The notes: generated by a model from the letters alone, not told the origin. Shown: positions 7,485 to 16,802, numbered from the stretch's first letter. The stretch: DNA of 64,000 nt from Streptacidiphilus albus JL83 (GCF_000744705.1 NZ_JQML01000001.1:5218017-5282016), one strand, 5' to 3'. Translations and numbers: made by a program.

Positions 7485-9719
7485 ATGAGGGCGGCCCACT
7501 CCGTGGCCGCCGCAGGCCGGAGGTTCGATCCGGCCCTGCCCGCCCTGCTCGTCGCGGGACAGGTCGCCCTGGGGCTGCACGGTGGGCCGGCGGTGTCGGC
7601 GGTCGCGGTCTCCTGCGGCGCACTCGCCCTGCGCCGGTACGCCCCGCTCGCCGTCCTGGCCGTCGTCCTGGCCGCCGCCCCGCTCGGCGCGGGTGCGGTC
7701 GCCCCCTGGGCTGCGGCCGCGATCGCGCTGGGTGCGGTCGCCCTGCACCGCACGGCCGGGTACGCCGCCGTCGGATGCGCGGCCGTCGCACTGGCCGGAG
7801 CGGCTGCGGCAGGTATCCAGGGGCGCCCGCCGCGGGAGGTCCTCGGAGCGGCGCTGGTGGCGCTGGGTGCCGCCGCGGTCCTCTGGGCCCTGGGCCGATC
7901 CCGGCGCCGCCGCAGGGCGTTCCGGGACGCCCTGGCCGCCTTCCGGGTCGGCTGCACGGCCGCGCCCCGGTTCGCCGTCGCCCGCGAACGCGAGCGGATG
8001 GCGGCGGAGCTGCACGATGCCGCCGCCCGGCGGCTGACCGGAATCGTGGTCTCGGCCGCCGCCGCCCTGCGGCTGCGGGAGCCCGCGCGGGCGGCCGAGG
8101 CGCTGGCTCACGCCGCCGTCACCGGCAGACAGGCGGCGGCCGAACTCGACCGGCTCGCCGGGCCGGAACCCGACGGGCCCCGGGCGACGCTCGCGGACAT
8201 CGACGCCCTCGCGGCCGGGTCCGGCGCCGACTACCGGCGCACGGTGGAGGCCGTGCCGCCGGAGGCCGCCGAGGTGGCCCACCGCGTCGTCGGCGAGGCA
8301 CTGACCAACGCCGCCCGGCACGCCCGGGGTGCGGCGGTACGGGTCAGGCTCGGCGGCGGCAGCCGATTGACCGTCACCGTCGAGGACGACGGCGGCAGCG
8401 CTGCGACCGCCGGGCTCGAAGCCGGGCTCGGCAGCGGCTTCAGCAGCGGTCTCGGCAGCGGCATCGGGCTGGCCGGGCTGCGCGGCACCGTCGCCGCCGT
8501 CGGCGGGACGCTGTCGGCGGGCCCGGCCGGGACCGGCTGGCGGGTGAGGGCCGAACTGCCGCTGGCCGCACCGGCCGTGAGTCGCCGGTGGCCGCACTGG
8601 CGCGGTCCGGGCGCCCTGGACTGGGCGCTGGTCGCACTGGCGATCGCGCTGTCCCTCGGCGCGGACCTGCTCTCCACCGGCCTGCCCGACTCCCTTGCCG
8701 GTCCGCTGCCGCTGGTGTCCGTGGTCCTGCTGTCGGCGCTGCACGCCGTGCCGCTGGGCTGGCGGACGCGGGCGCCCGCCCGCAGCCTGGCGGCGGTGCT
8801 GACCGCCCTGCTGCTGTGGCTGGCCTGCGATTCGGCGGTCCCGGCCGTGCCGCCGGTCAGCGATGTGTTCCTGGTGTACTGGTGGGTCGAACTGACGCTG
8901 CTCCACGCCGTCGGTGCGTACCCGCCCCGCCGGGGCGGCCGGCTCGCGCCGCTCGCGGTCGCGGTCGTCGGCGGACTGGTGCTCGCCGAGGGGCCGATGA
9001 TCAATGGCAGCCGGATGGGCGCCTGGGCGGTGCTGGCCGCGGCGCTGGCGGTGCCCGCGTACACGTCCTGGTCGTTCGGTCGGCGCGCGGCGCGGGGACG
9101 GGAGCGCCGCCGGACCGCCCTCACGCGGGCCAGGGCGGAGCTCGACCGGGACACCGGCGCAGCCGTGCGCGAGGAGCGACGGCGGATCGCGGACGGTCTG
9201 CGCGGCACCACCGGCGGGCACCTGCGGGCGATGGTCGACGCGGCCGACGCCGGTCGGCTGGAGACCGTGCTGGCCCAGGCCCGTGCGGCCCTCGCCGCGC
9301 TTCGCGAACAGCTCGGCGAACTGCACCGGCCAGAGGATCCGCACCGGCCGGAGGATCCGCACAGCCCGGATGCTCCGCACGACCCGGAGGACCCGCACGA
9401 CCCGCCCCCGACCATCGGCGGCGCCCTGACCCTCGCCACCCGGTACGACGCCACCTTCAGCTATGCGGCCCCCACATGCCGCCCGCTGCCGCCCGCGCTG
9501 GAGGTCACCGCCTACCGGGCCGCCGCGATGCTGCTCGCCGACGGTGCGACGCTCACCGTGCTGCACCACGACGGGGGAGTCGAGCTGTCCGGTCCGCGGC
9601 CCGCCGACCCGGCGGTACGACGGCGGTTGCTCGCCATGGCCGACGCCGTCGGCGGTACGCTCGCCACGGCCGACGACGGCGCGGCGCTGGTGTGGCTGCC
9701 GGAGGTGTGCCCCTCGTGA
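7485..9719 (+). CDS. sensor histidine kinase with a second degenerate kinase module
   Basis: The product has 744 residues. It begins with several membrane helices (about 15-140). A NarL-type dimerisation box follows with H177 (ERMAAELHDAAARRLTG), then an ATPase domain (EALTNAARHARG, GSGIGLAGLRG). A second set of membrane helices (about 375-540) leads to a second box, RRRIADGLRGTTGGHL, in which the phospho-acceptor histidine is arginine (R573). A His/Pro/Asp repeat linker (RPEDPH units, about 610-645) and a weak ATPase-like end close the protein. It is translationally coupled to the response regulator by GTGA. The ATG at 7485 is inferred from the first membrane helix. Confidence 0.85.
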   Translation: MRAAHSVAAAGRRFDPALPALLVAGQVALGLHGGPAVSAVAVSCGALALRRYAPLAVLAVVLAAAPLGAGAVAPWAAAAIALGAVALHRTAGYAAVGCAAVALAGAAAAGIQGRPPREVLGAALVALGAAAVLWALGRSRRRRRAFRDALAAFRVGCTAAPRFAVARERERMAAELHDAAARRLTGIVVSAAAALRLREPARAAEALAHAAVTGRQAAAELDRLAGPEPDGPRATLADIDALAAGSGADYRRTVEAVPPEAAEVAHRVVGEALTNAARHARGAAVRVRLGGGSRLTVTVEDDGGSAATAGLEAGLGSGFSSGLGSGIGLAGLRGTVAAVGGTLSAGPAGTGWRVRAELPLAAPAVSRRWPHWRGPGALDWALVALAIALSLGADLLSTGLPDSLAGPLPLVSVVLLSALHAVPLGWRTRAPARSLAAVLTALLLWLACDSAVPAVPPVSDVFLVYWWVELTLLHAVGAYPPRRGGRLAPLAVAVVGGLVLAEGPMINGSRMGAWAVLAAALAVPAYTSWSFGRRAARGRERRRTALTRARAELDRDTGAAVREERRRIADGLRGTTGGHLRAMVDAADAGRLETVLAQARAALAALREQLGELHRPEDPHRPEDPHSPDAPHDPEDPHDPPPTIGGALTLATRYDATFSYAAPTCRPLPPALEVTAYRAAAMLLADGATLTVLHHDGGVELSGPRPADPAVRRRLLAMADAVGGTLATADDGAALVWLPEVCPS

Positions 9720-10369
9720 TCACAGTGGTGGTCGCCGACGACCAGACCGTCGTCCGCGCCGGAATAGCGGCGATCCTCGAAGCCGAGCCCGACCTGTCCG
9801 TCGTGGGGCAGGCCGCGGACGGCGATGCCGCCGTCGCGCTCGCGCTGGCGCTGCGCCCGGACGTGGTGCTGATGGACGTCCGGATGCCCGGGACCGACGG
9901 ACTGGCGGCCGCCGCCCGGATCACGGCCGCCCTGCCCTCGCTCCGCGTGGTCGTGCTCACCACCTTCGACCTCGACGAATACGTGTTCGCCGCGCTGCGC
10001 GCCGGAGCCGTCGGCTTCCTGCTGAAGGACTCCGCGCCGGAGCGGGTGATCGACGCGGTCCGGGTGGTCGCGGGCGGCGACGCCCTGCTGGACCCGGTGG
10101 TCACCCGACGGCTGATCGGCCGCTTCGCGCAGGGACCCGGCCTGCAACCAGCCACCGGCCTCGACCGGTTGACGCCGCGTGAGACCCAGGTGCTGCGGCT
10201 GGTCGCCCGCGGCCTCAGCAATGCGGAGATCGCCTCGGTCCTGGGCATCGGCCCGGCCACGGTGAAGGACCATGTCGCCGCGGTGCTCGCCAAACTCGGG
10301 GTGCGCGACCGGATCCAGGCGACCATCACCGCCTACGAGACCGGTCTCGTCCGCCCCGGCGTGGCCTGA
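9716..10369 (+). CDS. NarL/LuxR-family response regulator
   Basis: The product has 217 residues. The receiver domain has the acidic pair D8-D9, phospho-acceptor D54 (VLMDVRMPG), T82/T83 and K104 (FLLKDSAPE). The C-terminal LuxR-type helix-turn-helix is LTPRETQVLRLVARGLSNAE followed by VKDHVAAVLAKLGVRDR. The GTG at 9716 overlaps the kinase stop codon by 4 bp and has GGAGG 10 bp upstream; a second GTG at 9707 is too close to that site. The pair should be one transcription unit. The target may include the downstream membrane hydrolase, but no operator is evident. Confidence 0.93.
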   Translation: MITVVVADDQTVVRAGIAAILEAEPDLSVVGQAADGDAAVALALALRPDVVLMDVRMPGTDGLAAAARITAALPSLRVVVLTTFDLDEYVFAALRAGAVGFLLKDSAPERVIDAVRVVAGGDALLDPVVTRRLIGRFAQGPGLQPATGLDRLTPRETQVLRLVARGLSNAEIASVLGIGPATVKDHVAAVLAKLGVRDRIQATITAYETGLVRPGVA

Positions 10370-10429
10370 ACTCCCGGGCCGGGCTTCGCGGACCGGCCCG
10401 GTGGACCGGGCCCGGCCGCTGGGGGGAGG

Positions 10430-10457
10430 CCCGGCCCCGCCGCGCGGCGGGGCCGGG
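10430..10457 (+). terminator. 14-bp perfect palindrome after the response regulator
   Basis: Arms 10430-10443 and 10444-10457 are perfectly complementary with no spacer; in RNA a 4-base loop would form. It lies 61 bp after the response regulator stop and 62 bp before the hydrolase start, so it likely ends the two-component transcript. Confidence 0.65.
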
Positions 10458-10519
10458 GTCACCACCGACCGTCCTCCGGTCCGACGGAACCCGGCCGACG
10501 CGCTCATAGCGTCGAAACC

Positions 10520-11773
10520 ATGACTTCCACCCTGCTCCGCCGCGTCCTCGGCATCGTCCTGCTGGCCGGCACCCTGGTGCTGGCCCCGCTCTCCGGCGCG
10601 GCCGGATTCGTCGCCCTGGCGACCGTCAGCGCGAACGTCCCGCTGCTCGCGGTCGCCGGCCTCGTCGCCGCGGCCGGGGTCGGCTACCTGCTGGCCCGGG
10701 GCGCGTTCGCGCTGCTCGGCAAGGGGCGGCCGGCCGCGCTGCTGTACTCCGGAGCCACGACCGCCGGTGTGGTGGCCCTCGCCCTCGCCACCGTCTTCCA
10801 GCCCATGCCGCACCCCGGCCCCGGGCCGGTCCCCGCCAACGTGCGCTTCTGGGACCTGCCCACCGGCTCGCGGATCGCCTATGTGTCGCTGCACGGGTCA
10901 GGCACGGTCCGCCCGACACCGGTGATCTTCCTGCACGGCGGCCCCGGCACCCCGGCCGAGGGGATGCCGGCGGGCGGCAGCCGACTCGCGGCAGCGGGCT
11001 TCGACGTGTACTCCTACGACCAGCTCGGGGCCGGCCGGTCCACTCGGCTGAAGGACGTCACCGGCTACACGGTCGCCCGGGACGTGGCCGATCTCGACGC
11101 GATCCGCCGCGAGATCGGCGCGGACAAGGTCATCCTCGTCGGCGACTCCTGGGGCGGTTCGCTGGCGGCGCAGTACCTGCTCGCGCACAGCGCCCACGTG
11201 GCCAAGGTGGTGTTCGTCTCGCCCGGCGCCCTGTGGGGCCACCAGTACCCCGGCACCCGCGCGGGAGACCCGTGGACCAGGCTCACCGCGCCGGAGCGTG
11301 CCCGCTACGACCAACTCCTCTCCGAGCCGAGGCTGATCGCCGCCTCGCTGCTGCTGGGCGTCAACCCGAATGCGGCGCACGCGCTGTTCGGCGACGACGA
11401 GGCCGACCACTGGCTGCACGAACTGGCCCTGACCGGCAAGGACAGCACCACCTGCGCGGGCGCCGCGCCGGTGCCGGCGCACGACAACCCGCAGGGCTTC
11501 TACACCAACCAGGTCACCAGCAGTGACTTCGACCGGCTGCCCGACCCGCGCCCCGCGCTGCGCGCGGTCCACGTCCCCGCGCTGATCCTGCGCGGCTCCT
11601 GCGACTTCATGAAGCCGGAGGTGACGGCGGAGTACCGCAGCACGCTGCCGGACTCCGAACTGGTCCTGGTCGACGGCGCGGGCCACGACATCTCCGCAGG
11701 CCGGCCTGCCCTCTACACCGCCCTGCTGACCGCCTTCCTGCTCGACCGCCCGCTACCGGCAACCGCGAGCTGA
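10520..11773 (+). CDS. membrane-anchored alpha/beta hydrolase (proline iminopeptidase-like)
   Basis: The product has 417 residues. Three hydrophobic helices lie within the first 95 residues, followed by an alpha/beta hydrolase domain. HGGPGTP is the oxyanion-hole motif characteristic of proline iminopeptidases, GDSWGG carries the nucleophile, GSCDF the acid and GAGHDIS the histidine. The enzyme probably cleaves a small peptide, ester or amide outside or at the membrane. It follows the two-component pair on the same strand but a strong palindrome separates them. It converges with the toxin gene 10 bp downstream. Confidence 0.85.
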   Translation: MTSTLLRRVLGIVLLAGTLVLAPLSGAAGFVALATVSANVPLLAVAGLVAAAGVGYLLARGAFALLGKGRPAALLYSGATTAGVVALALATVFQPMPHPGPGPVPANVRFWDLPTGSRIAYVSLHGSGTVRPTPVIFLHGGPGTPAEGMPAGGSRLAAAGFDVYSYDQLGAGRSTRLKDVTGYTVARDVADLDAIRREIGADKVILVGDSWGGSLAAQYLLAHSAHVAKVVFVSPGALWGHQYPGTRAGDPWTRLTAPERARYDQLLSEPRLIAASLLLGVNPNAAHALFGDDEADHWLHELALTGKDSTTCAGAAPVPAHDNPQGFYTNQVTSSDFDRLPDPRPALRAVHVPALILRGSCDFMKPEVTAEYRSTLPDSELVLVDGAGHDISAGRPALYTALLTAFLLDRPLPATAS

Positions 11774-11783
11774 CGGTGGGCCG

Positions 11784-12233
11784 CTAGACCAGGATCGGCT
11801 TGACCGCAGGTGAGCCAGGGAGTGTCTCGACGGCCTTGCACAGGGCCGGTACGTGGGACCTGTCGGACGTGACGAGGAGGACGGGTGGCGTCGCCAGCGC
11901 GGCCGTCGCCACGACCAGGGCATCGACCAGGCATTCGTGACCGTCCAGCCCGGCGGCGTCCAGCAGCTTCCGGGCTGTGGTCACCACGTCGTCGGTGACC
12001 GGCTTCTTGTCGAAGCGGGACAGCAGGTAGGCGAGACGCTCGGCTGCCTTGCCGGTTCGCCTGACTTCCAACGGAGTGACTGCGGAGTGGACGACGCGGC
12101 TGCCGTTCCGCTCGGCGACCTCGATCCTGGCCCGCATACCCTCGTCGCCTTCGACGTGCAGGGACAACCCCTGGGCATCCAGTACGAGGGTTCCGCCGTG
12201 CTGGACGCGGGTCTTCAGGCGCTTGCTGACCAT
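11784..12233 (-). CDS. PIN-domain toxin (VapC-like)
   Basis: The product has 149 residues. The four acidic PIN residues can be placed: D19 (TLVLDAQGL), E56 (TPLEV), D104 (CLVDALVVA) and D124 (VTSDRSHV). This predicts a Mg2+-dependent ribonuclease that cuts tRNA or rRNA. The ATG at 12233 is preceded by GGAGGAGGA, and the gene overlaps the end of the upstream antitoxin by 19 bp, the usual VapBC order and coupling. Two VapC-like features are missing here: it is slightly longer than many VapCs and the N-terminus has a short basic extension before the first aspartate. Confidence 0.85.
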   Translation of the reverse strand: MVSKRLKTRVQHGGTLVLDAQGLSLHVEGDEGMRARIEVAERNGSRVVHSAVTPLEVRRTGKAAERLAYLLSRFDKKPVTDDVVTTARKLLDAAGLDGHECLVDALVVATAALATPPVLLVTSDRSHVPALCKAVETLPGSPAVKPILV

Positions 12234-12469
12234 TCCTCCTCCGCCCGGCGCAGGGCATCGTCGGAGACGGCGCCGAATTCCTCGCGGTCGGCGGCCACCA
12301 CCTCGCGCAGCTTGGCCATGGCGAGCCACTGCTCCAGCGCTTCGGCGATGACGGCGGAGAAGCCGGTCTTCCCGGTACGCTCCTCGACCTCGTCCACGAG
12401 CGAGGTGGCCAAGGAGACGGAGCGCTTGGTGGCCCGTTCCGGTATCGGCGACTGCGCGTGTGCACTCAT
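12215..12469 (-). CDS. antitoxin partner (ribbon-helix-helix-like)
   Basis: The product has 84 residues. KRSVSLATSLVDEVEERTG near the N-terminus fits a ribbon-helix-helix DNA-binding domain, and the acidic helical C-terminus (REEFGAVSDDALRRAEEEW) is the likely toxin-binding part. It is the first gene of a two-gene unit with the PIN toxin. An imperfect palindrome around ACCGGT (12481-12494) sits 12 bp before the start codon and could be the autoregulatory operator. TACTGT seven bases before the ATG could be a -10 box of a leaderless transcript. Both sites are only suggestions. Confidence 0.82.
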   Translation of the reverse strand: MSAHAQSPIPERATKRSVSLATSLVDEVEERTGKTGFSAVIAEALEQWLAMAKLREVVAADREEFGAVSDDALRRAEEEWSASA

Positions 12470-12613
12470 CCCTGAAACAGTAGTACCGGTGGTAGGAAAT
12501 TCTGCTGCGGATCGAGGCGGCGGAGTGCTTCGCGGCGGCTCGGGATCGGGAGGGAGGGTGAGCGTGTCCGCTTCTTCCGTTGGGTGTCGGTGGGGGGTCG
12601 TAGGCTGGCGGGC

Positions 12614-13495
12614 ATGGCGAAGAGTGGCGTGGTGGCGGCTGCTGGTGGGCCGGGGTTCAGGAAGGCCAAGGTGCCGGACACCCGTGCGGGGTTGGTACGG
12701 CAGGCGCGGAAGATCAATCGGGCGCTGGCGGACGTCTATCCGTATGCCCATCCCGAGCTCGACTTCGAGAATCCGTTCGAGCTGCTGGTGGCCACGGTGC
12801 TGTCGGCGCAGACGACCGACCTGCGAGTGAACCAGACGACGCCGGCGCTGTTCGCCAAGTTCCCGACCGCGTCGGCGCTGGCGGCGGCCAATCCGGAGGA
12901 GCTGGAGGAGGTCATCCGGCCGACCGGGTTCTTCCGGGCCAAGGCGAAGTCGCTGCTGGGGCTGTCGGCCGCGCTGCGGGACGACTTCGGCGGCGAGGTG
13001 CCGAGCCGGTTGGCGGACCTGGTCACCCTGCCCGGTGTCGGCCGGAAGACCGCCAACGTGGTGTTGGGCAACGTCTTCGGCGTTCCCGGAATCACCGTCG
13101 ACACCCACTTCGGGCGGCTCGCGCGGCGCTTCGGCTGGACCGAGTCCGACGATCCGGTGAAGGTCGAGCACGAGGTCGGGGCGATGTTCCCGAAGAGCGA
13201 GTGGACGATGCTCTCGCACCGCGTCGTCTTCCACGGCCGCCGGATCTGCCACTCCCGGCGTCCCGCCTGCGGCGCCTGCCCGATCGCGGCGCTCTGCCCC
13301 TCCTACGGCGAGGGCGAGACCGACCCGGTCAAGGCGGAGAAGCTGCTGAAGTACGAGAAGGGCGGCCGGCCCGGCCAGCGGCTGAAGCCGCCGGCCGACT
13401 ATCCCGGGCTGCCGGCCTCCCCGGCCGGAGCCGGGGACGCCGGAGCGACCGGGGACGCCGGAGCGACCGGTACCGACGAAGGCAGCGGCCGATGA
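12614..13495 (+). CDS. nth: endonuclease III
   Basis: The product has 293 residues. It is a base-excision glycosylase/AP lyase for oxidised pyrimidines. [14 protein letters not shown] contains the helix-hairpin-helix and catalytic lysine, [11 protein letters not shown] the catalytic aspartate, and the C-terminal Cys-x6-Cys-x2-Cys-x5-Cys ([17 protein letters not shown]) ligates a 4Fe-4S cluster. A 50-residue Gly/Ala-rich C-terminal extension with GDAGATG repeats goes beyond the E. coli length. The ATG at 12614 is preferred over one at 12584. It is coupled by ATGA to the NUDIX gene. Confidence 0.96.
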   Translation: MAKSGVVAAAGGPGFRKAKVPDTRAGLVRQARKINRALADVYPYAHPELDFENPFELLVATVLSAQTTDLRVNQTTPALFAKFPTASALAAANPEELEEVIRPTGFFRAKAKSLLGLSAALRDDFGGEVPSRLADLVTLPGVGRKTANVVLGNVFGVPGITVDTHFGRLARRFGWTESDDPVKVEHEVGAMFPKSEWTMLSHRVVFHGRRICHSRRPACGACPIAALCPSYGEGETDPVKAEKLLKYEKGGRPGQRLKPPADYPGLPASPAGAGDAGATGDAGATGTDEGSGR

Positions 13496-14166
13496 CGGAC
13501 ATGGTCCAGATCGCCCGGGACGGACTGCCCGACTGGCTGGCCCCGGTCCGTGACGCCGCCGAGCGGGTCGAGCCGCGGCAGCTGAGCCGTTTCCTGCCGC
13601 CGGCCGAGGGCGGTCGGCGCTCCGCCGTGCTGGTCCTCTTCGGCGAGGGCCCCGACGGCCCCGACCTGCTGCTGATCGAGCGCGCCCGCTCGCTCCGCTC
13701 CCATGCCGGGCAGCCCTCCTTCCCCGGCGGTGCGCTCGACCCCGAGGACGGCGACCCGGACGGACCGGGCCGGGTCAACGCCGCGCTGCGCGAGGCCAGG
13801 GAGGAGACCGGCCTGGATCCGGCCGGTGTGCAGGTCTTCGGGGTGCTGCCGGACCTCTACATCCCGGTCAGCGACTTCGTGGTCACTCCGGTCCTCGGCT
13901 GGTGGCGTGAGCCGTCCCCGGTCGGGCCGGTCGATCCGGCCGAGGTCGCGGCGGTCTACCGGGTGCCGGTGTCCCAGCTGACGGATCCCGGGCGGCGGGC
14001 CCGGCTGCGGCATCCCAGCGGCTTCCGGGGCCCCGCGTTCGAGGTCGAGGGGATGCTGGTGTGGGGGTTCACCGCCGGTGTGATCGACCGGATCCTGCAC
14101 TTCAGCGGCCTGGAACGGCCCTGGGACACCAGTCGGGAGATCGAATTCTCGGGTCGGCAGCAGTAG
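13492..14166 (+). CDS. NUDIX hydrolase, CoA pyrophosphatase type
   Basis: The product has 224 residues. [17 protein letters not shown] is the CoA-hydrolase signature that precedes the NUDIX box, and [11 protein letters not shown] is the metal-binding core of the box. It probably splits CoA or related nucleotides into 3',5'-ADP and phosphopantetheine. The spacing between the two parts is longer than usual by a Gly/Asp/Pro loop. The ATG overlaps the nth stop codon, so the two repair or housekeeping genes are co-translated. Confidence 0.9.
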   Translation: MTDMVQIARDGLPDWLAPVRDAAERVEPRQLSRFLPPAEGGRRSAVLVLFGEGPDGPDLLLIERARSLRSHAGQPSFPGGALDPEDGDPDGPGRVNAALREAREETGLDPAGVQVFGVLPDLYIPVSDFVVTPVLGWWREPSPVGPVDPAEVAAVYRVPVSQLTDPGRRARLRHPSGFRGPAFEVEGMLVWGFTAGVIDRILHFSGLERPWDTSREIEFSGRQQ

Positions 14167-14343
14167 CCCGCAGCCGCGGCGCAGGAAGGGAGGTCAGCGG
14201 CTTGCAGGAACCATTCCGCCCCGTCCGAACGTGAGAAGAAGACAAGCTCTGCCACTCGGGCTCCGGAGCGCCGACCGCGCATGGGATGGTTGGCCGTTGC
14301 TCCTTCGGCCGGGGGAGCGCCCCGCCCTGCCCAGGAAGCTGCC

Positions 14344-15522
14344 GTGAACGTCCTCGACATCCTGCTGATCCTCGCTGCCTGCGGGTTCGCCGTCTCCGGC
14401 TACCGGCAGGGCTTCGTCGTCGGCGTGCTCTCGGTCGTCGGGTTCCTCGGCGGCGGGGTGATCGCCGTCCAACTGCTGCCGTACCTGCTGCAGCACCTGC
14501 CGGGCGGGACCACCTCCTCGGTGGTCGCGGTCGTCGTCGTGATCGTCTTCGCCTCGCTCGGCCAGGCGTTCACCACCCACTGGGGCTGGAAGCTGCGCGG
14601 ACCCATCGACCGCAGCCGGGTCCGGCTGCTCGACGCCGTCGGCGGCGCGCTGGTCAACGTGGTCGCGATGCTGCTGGTGGCCTGGCTGATCGGCTCGGCG
14701 CTGGCCGGGACCTCGCTGCCGACGGTCGCCCGCGAGGTCCGGACCTCGGCAGTGCTCAGCGCCGTGCAGCGGACGCTGCCGGCCGACGCGCCGTCCTGGT
14801 TCTCCAACTTCACCTCGGCCCTCGCCCGGAACGGCTTCCCCCAGGTCTTCAACCCCTTCCAGAACGAGCCGATCGCCGACGTCCCGCCGCCCGACCCGGC
14901 GCTGGTGAACAGCGCGGCCGTGGTGCAGGCGCGGAAGAGCATCGTCAAGGTCGTCGGCACCGCGCCCAGCTGCGGCAAGGTGATCGAGGGCAGCGGCTTC
15001 GTCTACGCGCCGCACCGGGTGATGACCAACGCCCACGTCGTGGGCGGGGTGAGCGATCCCACCGTCCAGCTCGGCGGCCGGACCTACGACGCCACGGTCG
15101 TCCTCTACGACTGGCAGCGGGACATCGCGGTGCTGGACGTGCCGGGGCTCAACGCCCCCGTCCTCGAATTCGCCGGCGGCGCCCAGGACAGCGCCGGCGC
15201 GATCGTCGCCGGCTTCCCGGAGAACGGCCCCTTCAACGTCCAGGCCGCGCGCGTCCGGCAGCAGCTGAACGCCCAGGGCCCGGACATCTACCACCGGGGC
15301 ACGGTCACCCGCGAGGTCTACTCGATCCGTTCGACTGTTCGACAGGGCAACTCCGGCGGACCGCTGCTCACTCCCGGCGGCGAGGTGTACGGGGTGGTCT
15401 TCGCCAAGTCGCTGGACGACGCGCAGACCGGCTACGCGCTGACGGCGGAGGAGGTGGAGGCGGACGCCAACCAGGGCAGTACCGCCACCGCCCAGGTGAA
15501 CACCGAGGGTTGTGCGCTCTGA
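14344..15522 (+). CDS. MarP-like membrane serine protease
   Basis: The product has 392 residues. Four membrane helices of the colicin-V-production type (about 5-125, starting VNVLDILLILAACGFAVSG) are followed by an extracytoplasmic trypsin-like protease. The catalytic triad is visible: His in MTNAHVVGG, Asp in DIAVLDV and Ser in RQGNSGGPLL. Two cysteines (SCGK near 210 and the C-terminal EGCAL) may form the disulfide known from mycobacterial MarP, which protects against acid and oxidative stress. The GTG at 14344 has AGGAAG upstream and matches the family N-terminus better than the ATG at 14281. Confidence 0.92.
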   Translation: MNVLDILLILAACGFAVSGYRQGFVVGVLSVVGFLGGGVIAVQLLPYLLQHLPGGTTSSVVAVVVVIVFASLGQAFTTHWGWKLRGPIDRSRVRLLDAVGGALVNVVAMLLVAWLIGSALAGTSLPTVAREVRTSAVLSAVQRTLPADAPSWFSNFTSALARNGFPQVFNPFQNEPIADVPPPDPALVNSAAVVQARKSIVKVVGTAPSCGKVIEGSGFVYAPHRVMTNAHVVGGVSDPTVQLGGRTYDATVVLYDWQRDIAVLDVPGLNAPVLEFAGGAQDSAGAIVAGFPENGPFNVQAARVRQQLNAQGPDIYHRGTVTREVYSIRSTVRQGNSGGPLLTPGGEVYGVVFAKSLDDAQTGYALTAEEVEADANQGSTATAQVNTEGCAL

Positions 15523-15685
15523 TCCGACCGCCGGTCAGATCACGGTTGAGCTGGGACGTCGGTGCTGTCGGCGGCAACTGGTAGCGTCTGGGTCGCCCAC
15601 CCGAACCGATCAAGGTGTCGTCGGGGTCAGGGCGGTCGGCGCAGGGCCGGCGTGAGGTCGGGTATCAGGGGGAGGACGAGACATC

Positions 15686-16393
15686 ATGATGGGTCACTCG
15701 CACGCCGTGAGCGGGGCGTTGCTGTTCGCGGCCACGGCGCCCTTCCTGCCGGAGGATCTGATGCACCGCCATCTCTCCCCGGCGGAGATACTGATGGGCA
15801 CGGTGCTGACCGCGGGCGCGGCGCTGCTCCCCGACCTGGACCACCACGACGGGACGATCGCCAACTTCCTGGGGCCGGTCTCCAAGACGCTCTGCCGCTT
15901 CGTCGCCTGGATCTCCGGCGGCCACCGGCACGCCACCCACTCGCTCCTCTTCGTCGCCCTGATGTCCTTCGGCACCTGGGCAGGCGTGAGCTACCTGGGG
16001 CGGCCGTTCACCCTGGGCATGACGTTCTTCCTGATGGCGCTGGCCGTACGGGCGCTCAACCTCTGCCCGCCCGGCCACGGCTTCTCGGCCTGGGGGACGA
16101 TCGTGGCGATGGCCGCACTCGGCACCGGCGTGATCGACAAGTTCATCCCCTCCGCGCCGGGCTGGCTGCCCTACGCGGTCGGCCTCGGCTGCGTGGCCCA
16201 TCTGCTCGGTGACTCCATCACCAAAATGGGCGCGCCCTGGCTGTGGCCGCTGAAGAACCGCTACGAGATCGTGGTGATCAAGAGCAGCGGCAACAAGCTG
16301 GAGACGGAGATACTCGTCCCGCTGATGGGTCTCGCCACGGTCGGCCTGCTCTGGTTCACCGCGCTCTCGCCCGGCTCGTTCCCGAAGCTCTGA
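15686..16393 (+). CDS. DUF457/YdjM-like membrane metal-dependent hydrolase
   Basis: The product has 235 residues with about five membrane helices. Conserved histidine/aspartate motifs are GHSHAVSG at the N-terminus, LPDLDHHD, GGHRHATHS and HLLGDSITKMG, the pattern of membrane-bound metal-dependent hydrolases of the YdjM/DUF457 type. The substrate is unknown; a phospholipase-like reaction has been suggested for the superfamily. It is a single gene, 163 bp after the protease. The first ATG is doubled (MMGHSH); either could be used. Confidence 0.85.
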   Translation: MMGHSHAVSGALLFAATAPFLPEDLMHRHLSPAEILMGTVLTAGAALLPDLDHHDGTIANFLGPVSKTLCRFVAWISGGHRHATHSLLFVALMSFGTWAGVSYLGRPFTLGMTFFLMALAVRALNLCPPGHGFSAWGTIVAMAALGTGVIDKFIPSAPGWLPYAVGLGCVAHLLGDSITKMGAPWLWPLKNRYEIVVIKSSGNKLETEILVPLMGLATVGLLWFTALSPGSFPKL

Positions 16394-16423
16394 TCGGCAG
16401 CACGCTGCCCGATGCCGCCCGGG

Positions 16424-16627
16424 TCAGCGCTGGCGGAGCCGTGAGGTCACCCAGCGGGCCCGGCGGGTGAGGATGCTCGGGAGGCCGGCGTGGTCCAGCA
16501 CGGCCGCGCCGCCGACCGAGTAGGGCGCGGCTCCGGGGCTGCCCAGCGCAGAGCGCAGAGGCGCTGTCTGCTGAGGCGAGCGGCGACGGGACAGGGGCGC
16601 GATGGCGCGATCGTGCATCCAGCTCAT
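16424..16627 (-). CDS. possible small basic protein
   Basis: A 67-codon frame in the 409-bp gap between two convergent genes. Third positions are almost all G or C, and the product (MSWMHDRAIAPLSRRRSP..., ending RRARWVTSRLRQR) has a sensible composition with a hydrophobic centre (SVGGAAVLDHAGLPSIL). No Shine-Dalgarno sequence precedes the ATG, which weakens the case. I recognise no family. Nothing else is visible in 16628-16802. Confidence 0.4.
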   Translation of the reverse strand: MSWMHDRAIAPLSRRRSPQQTAPLRSALGSPGAAPYSVGGAAVLDHAGLPSILTRRARWVTSRLRQR

Positions 16628-16802
16628 GAGAGAGCAGTGCCCAGACCCGGGGATCGGTAATCCCGTGCGACGAGGCCAATTGGCCTATGCGCTGGTCCTA
16701 TTTTCAGACTGGCGGCTTCCGCTGCGGCCCTCGCCACAGCTGTCGCCCAGGTCCCGCCACCGGCCGGTGGCAACGCGGTGAACAGCGGGAGCTGACGTCG
16801 GC

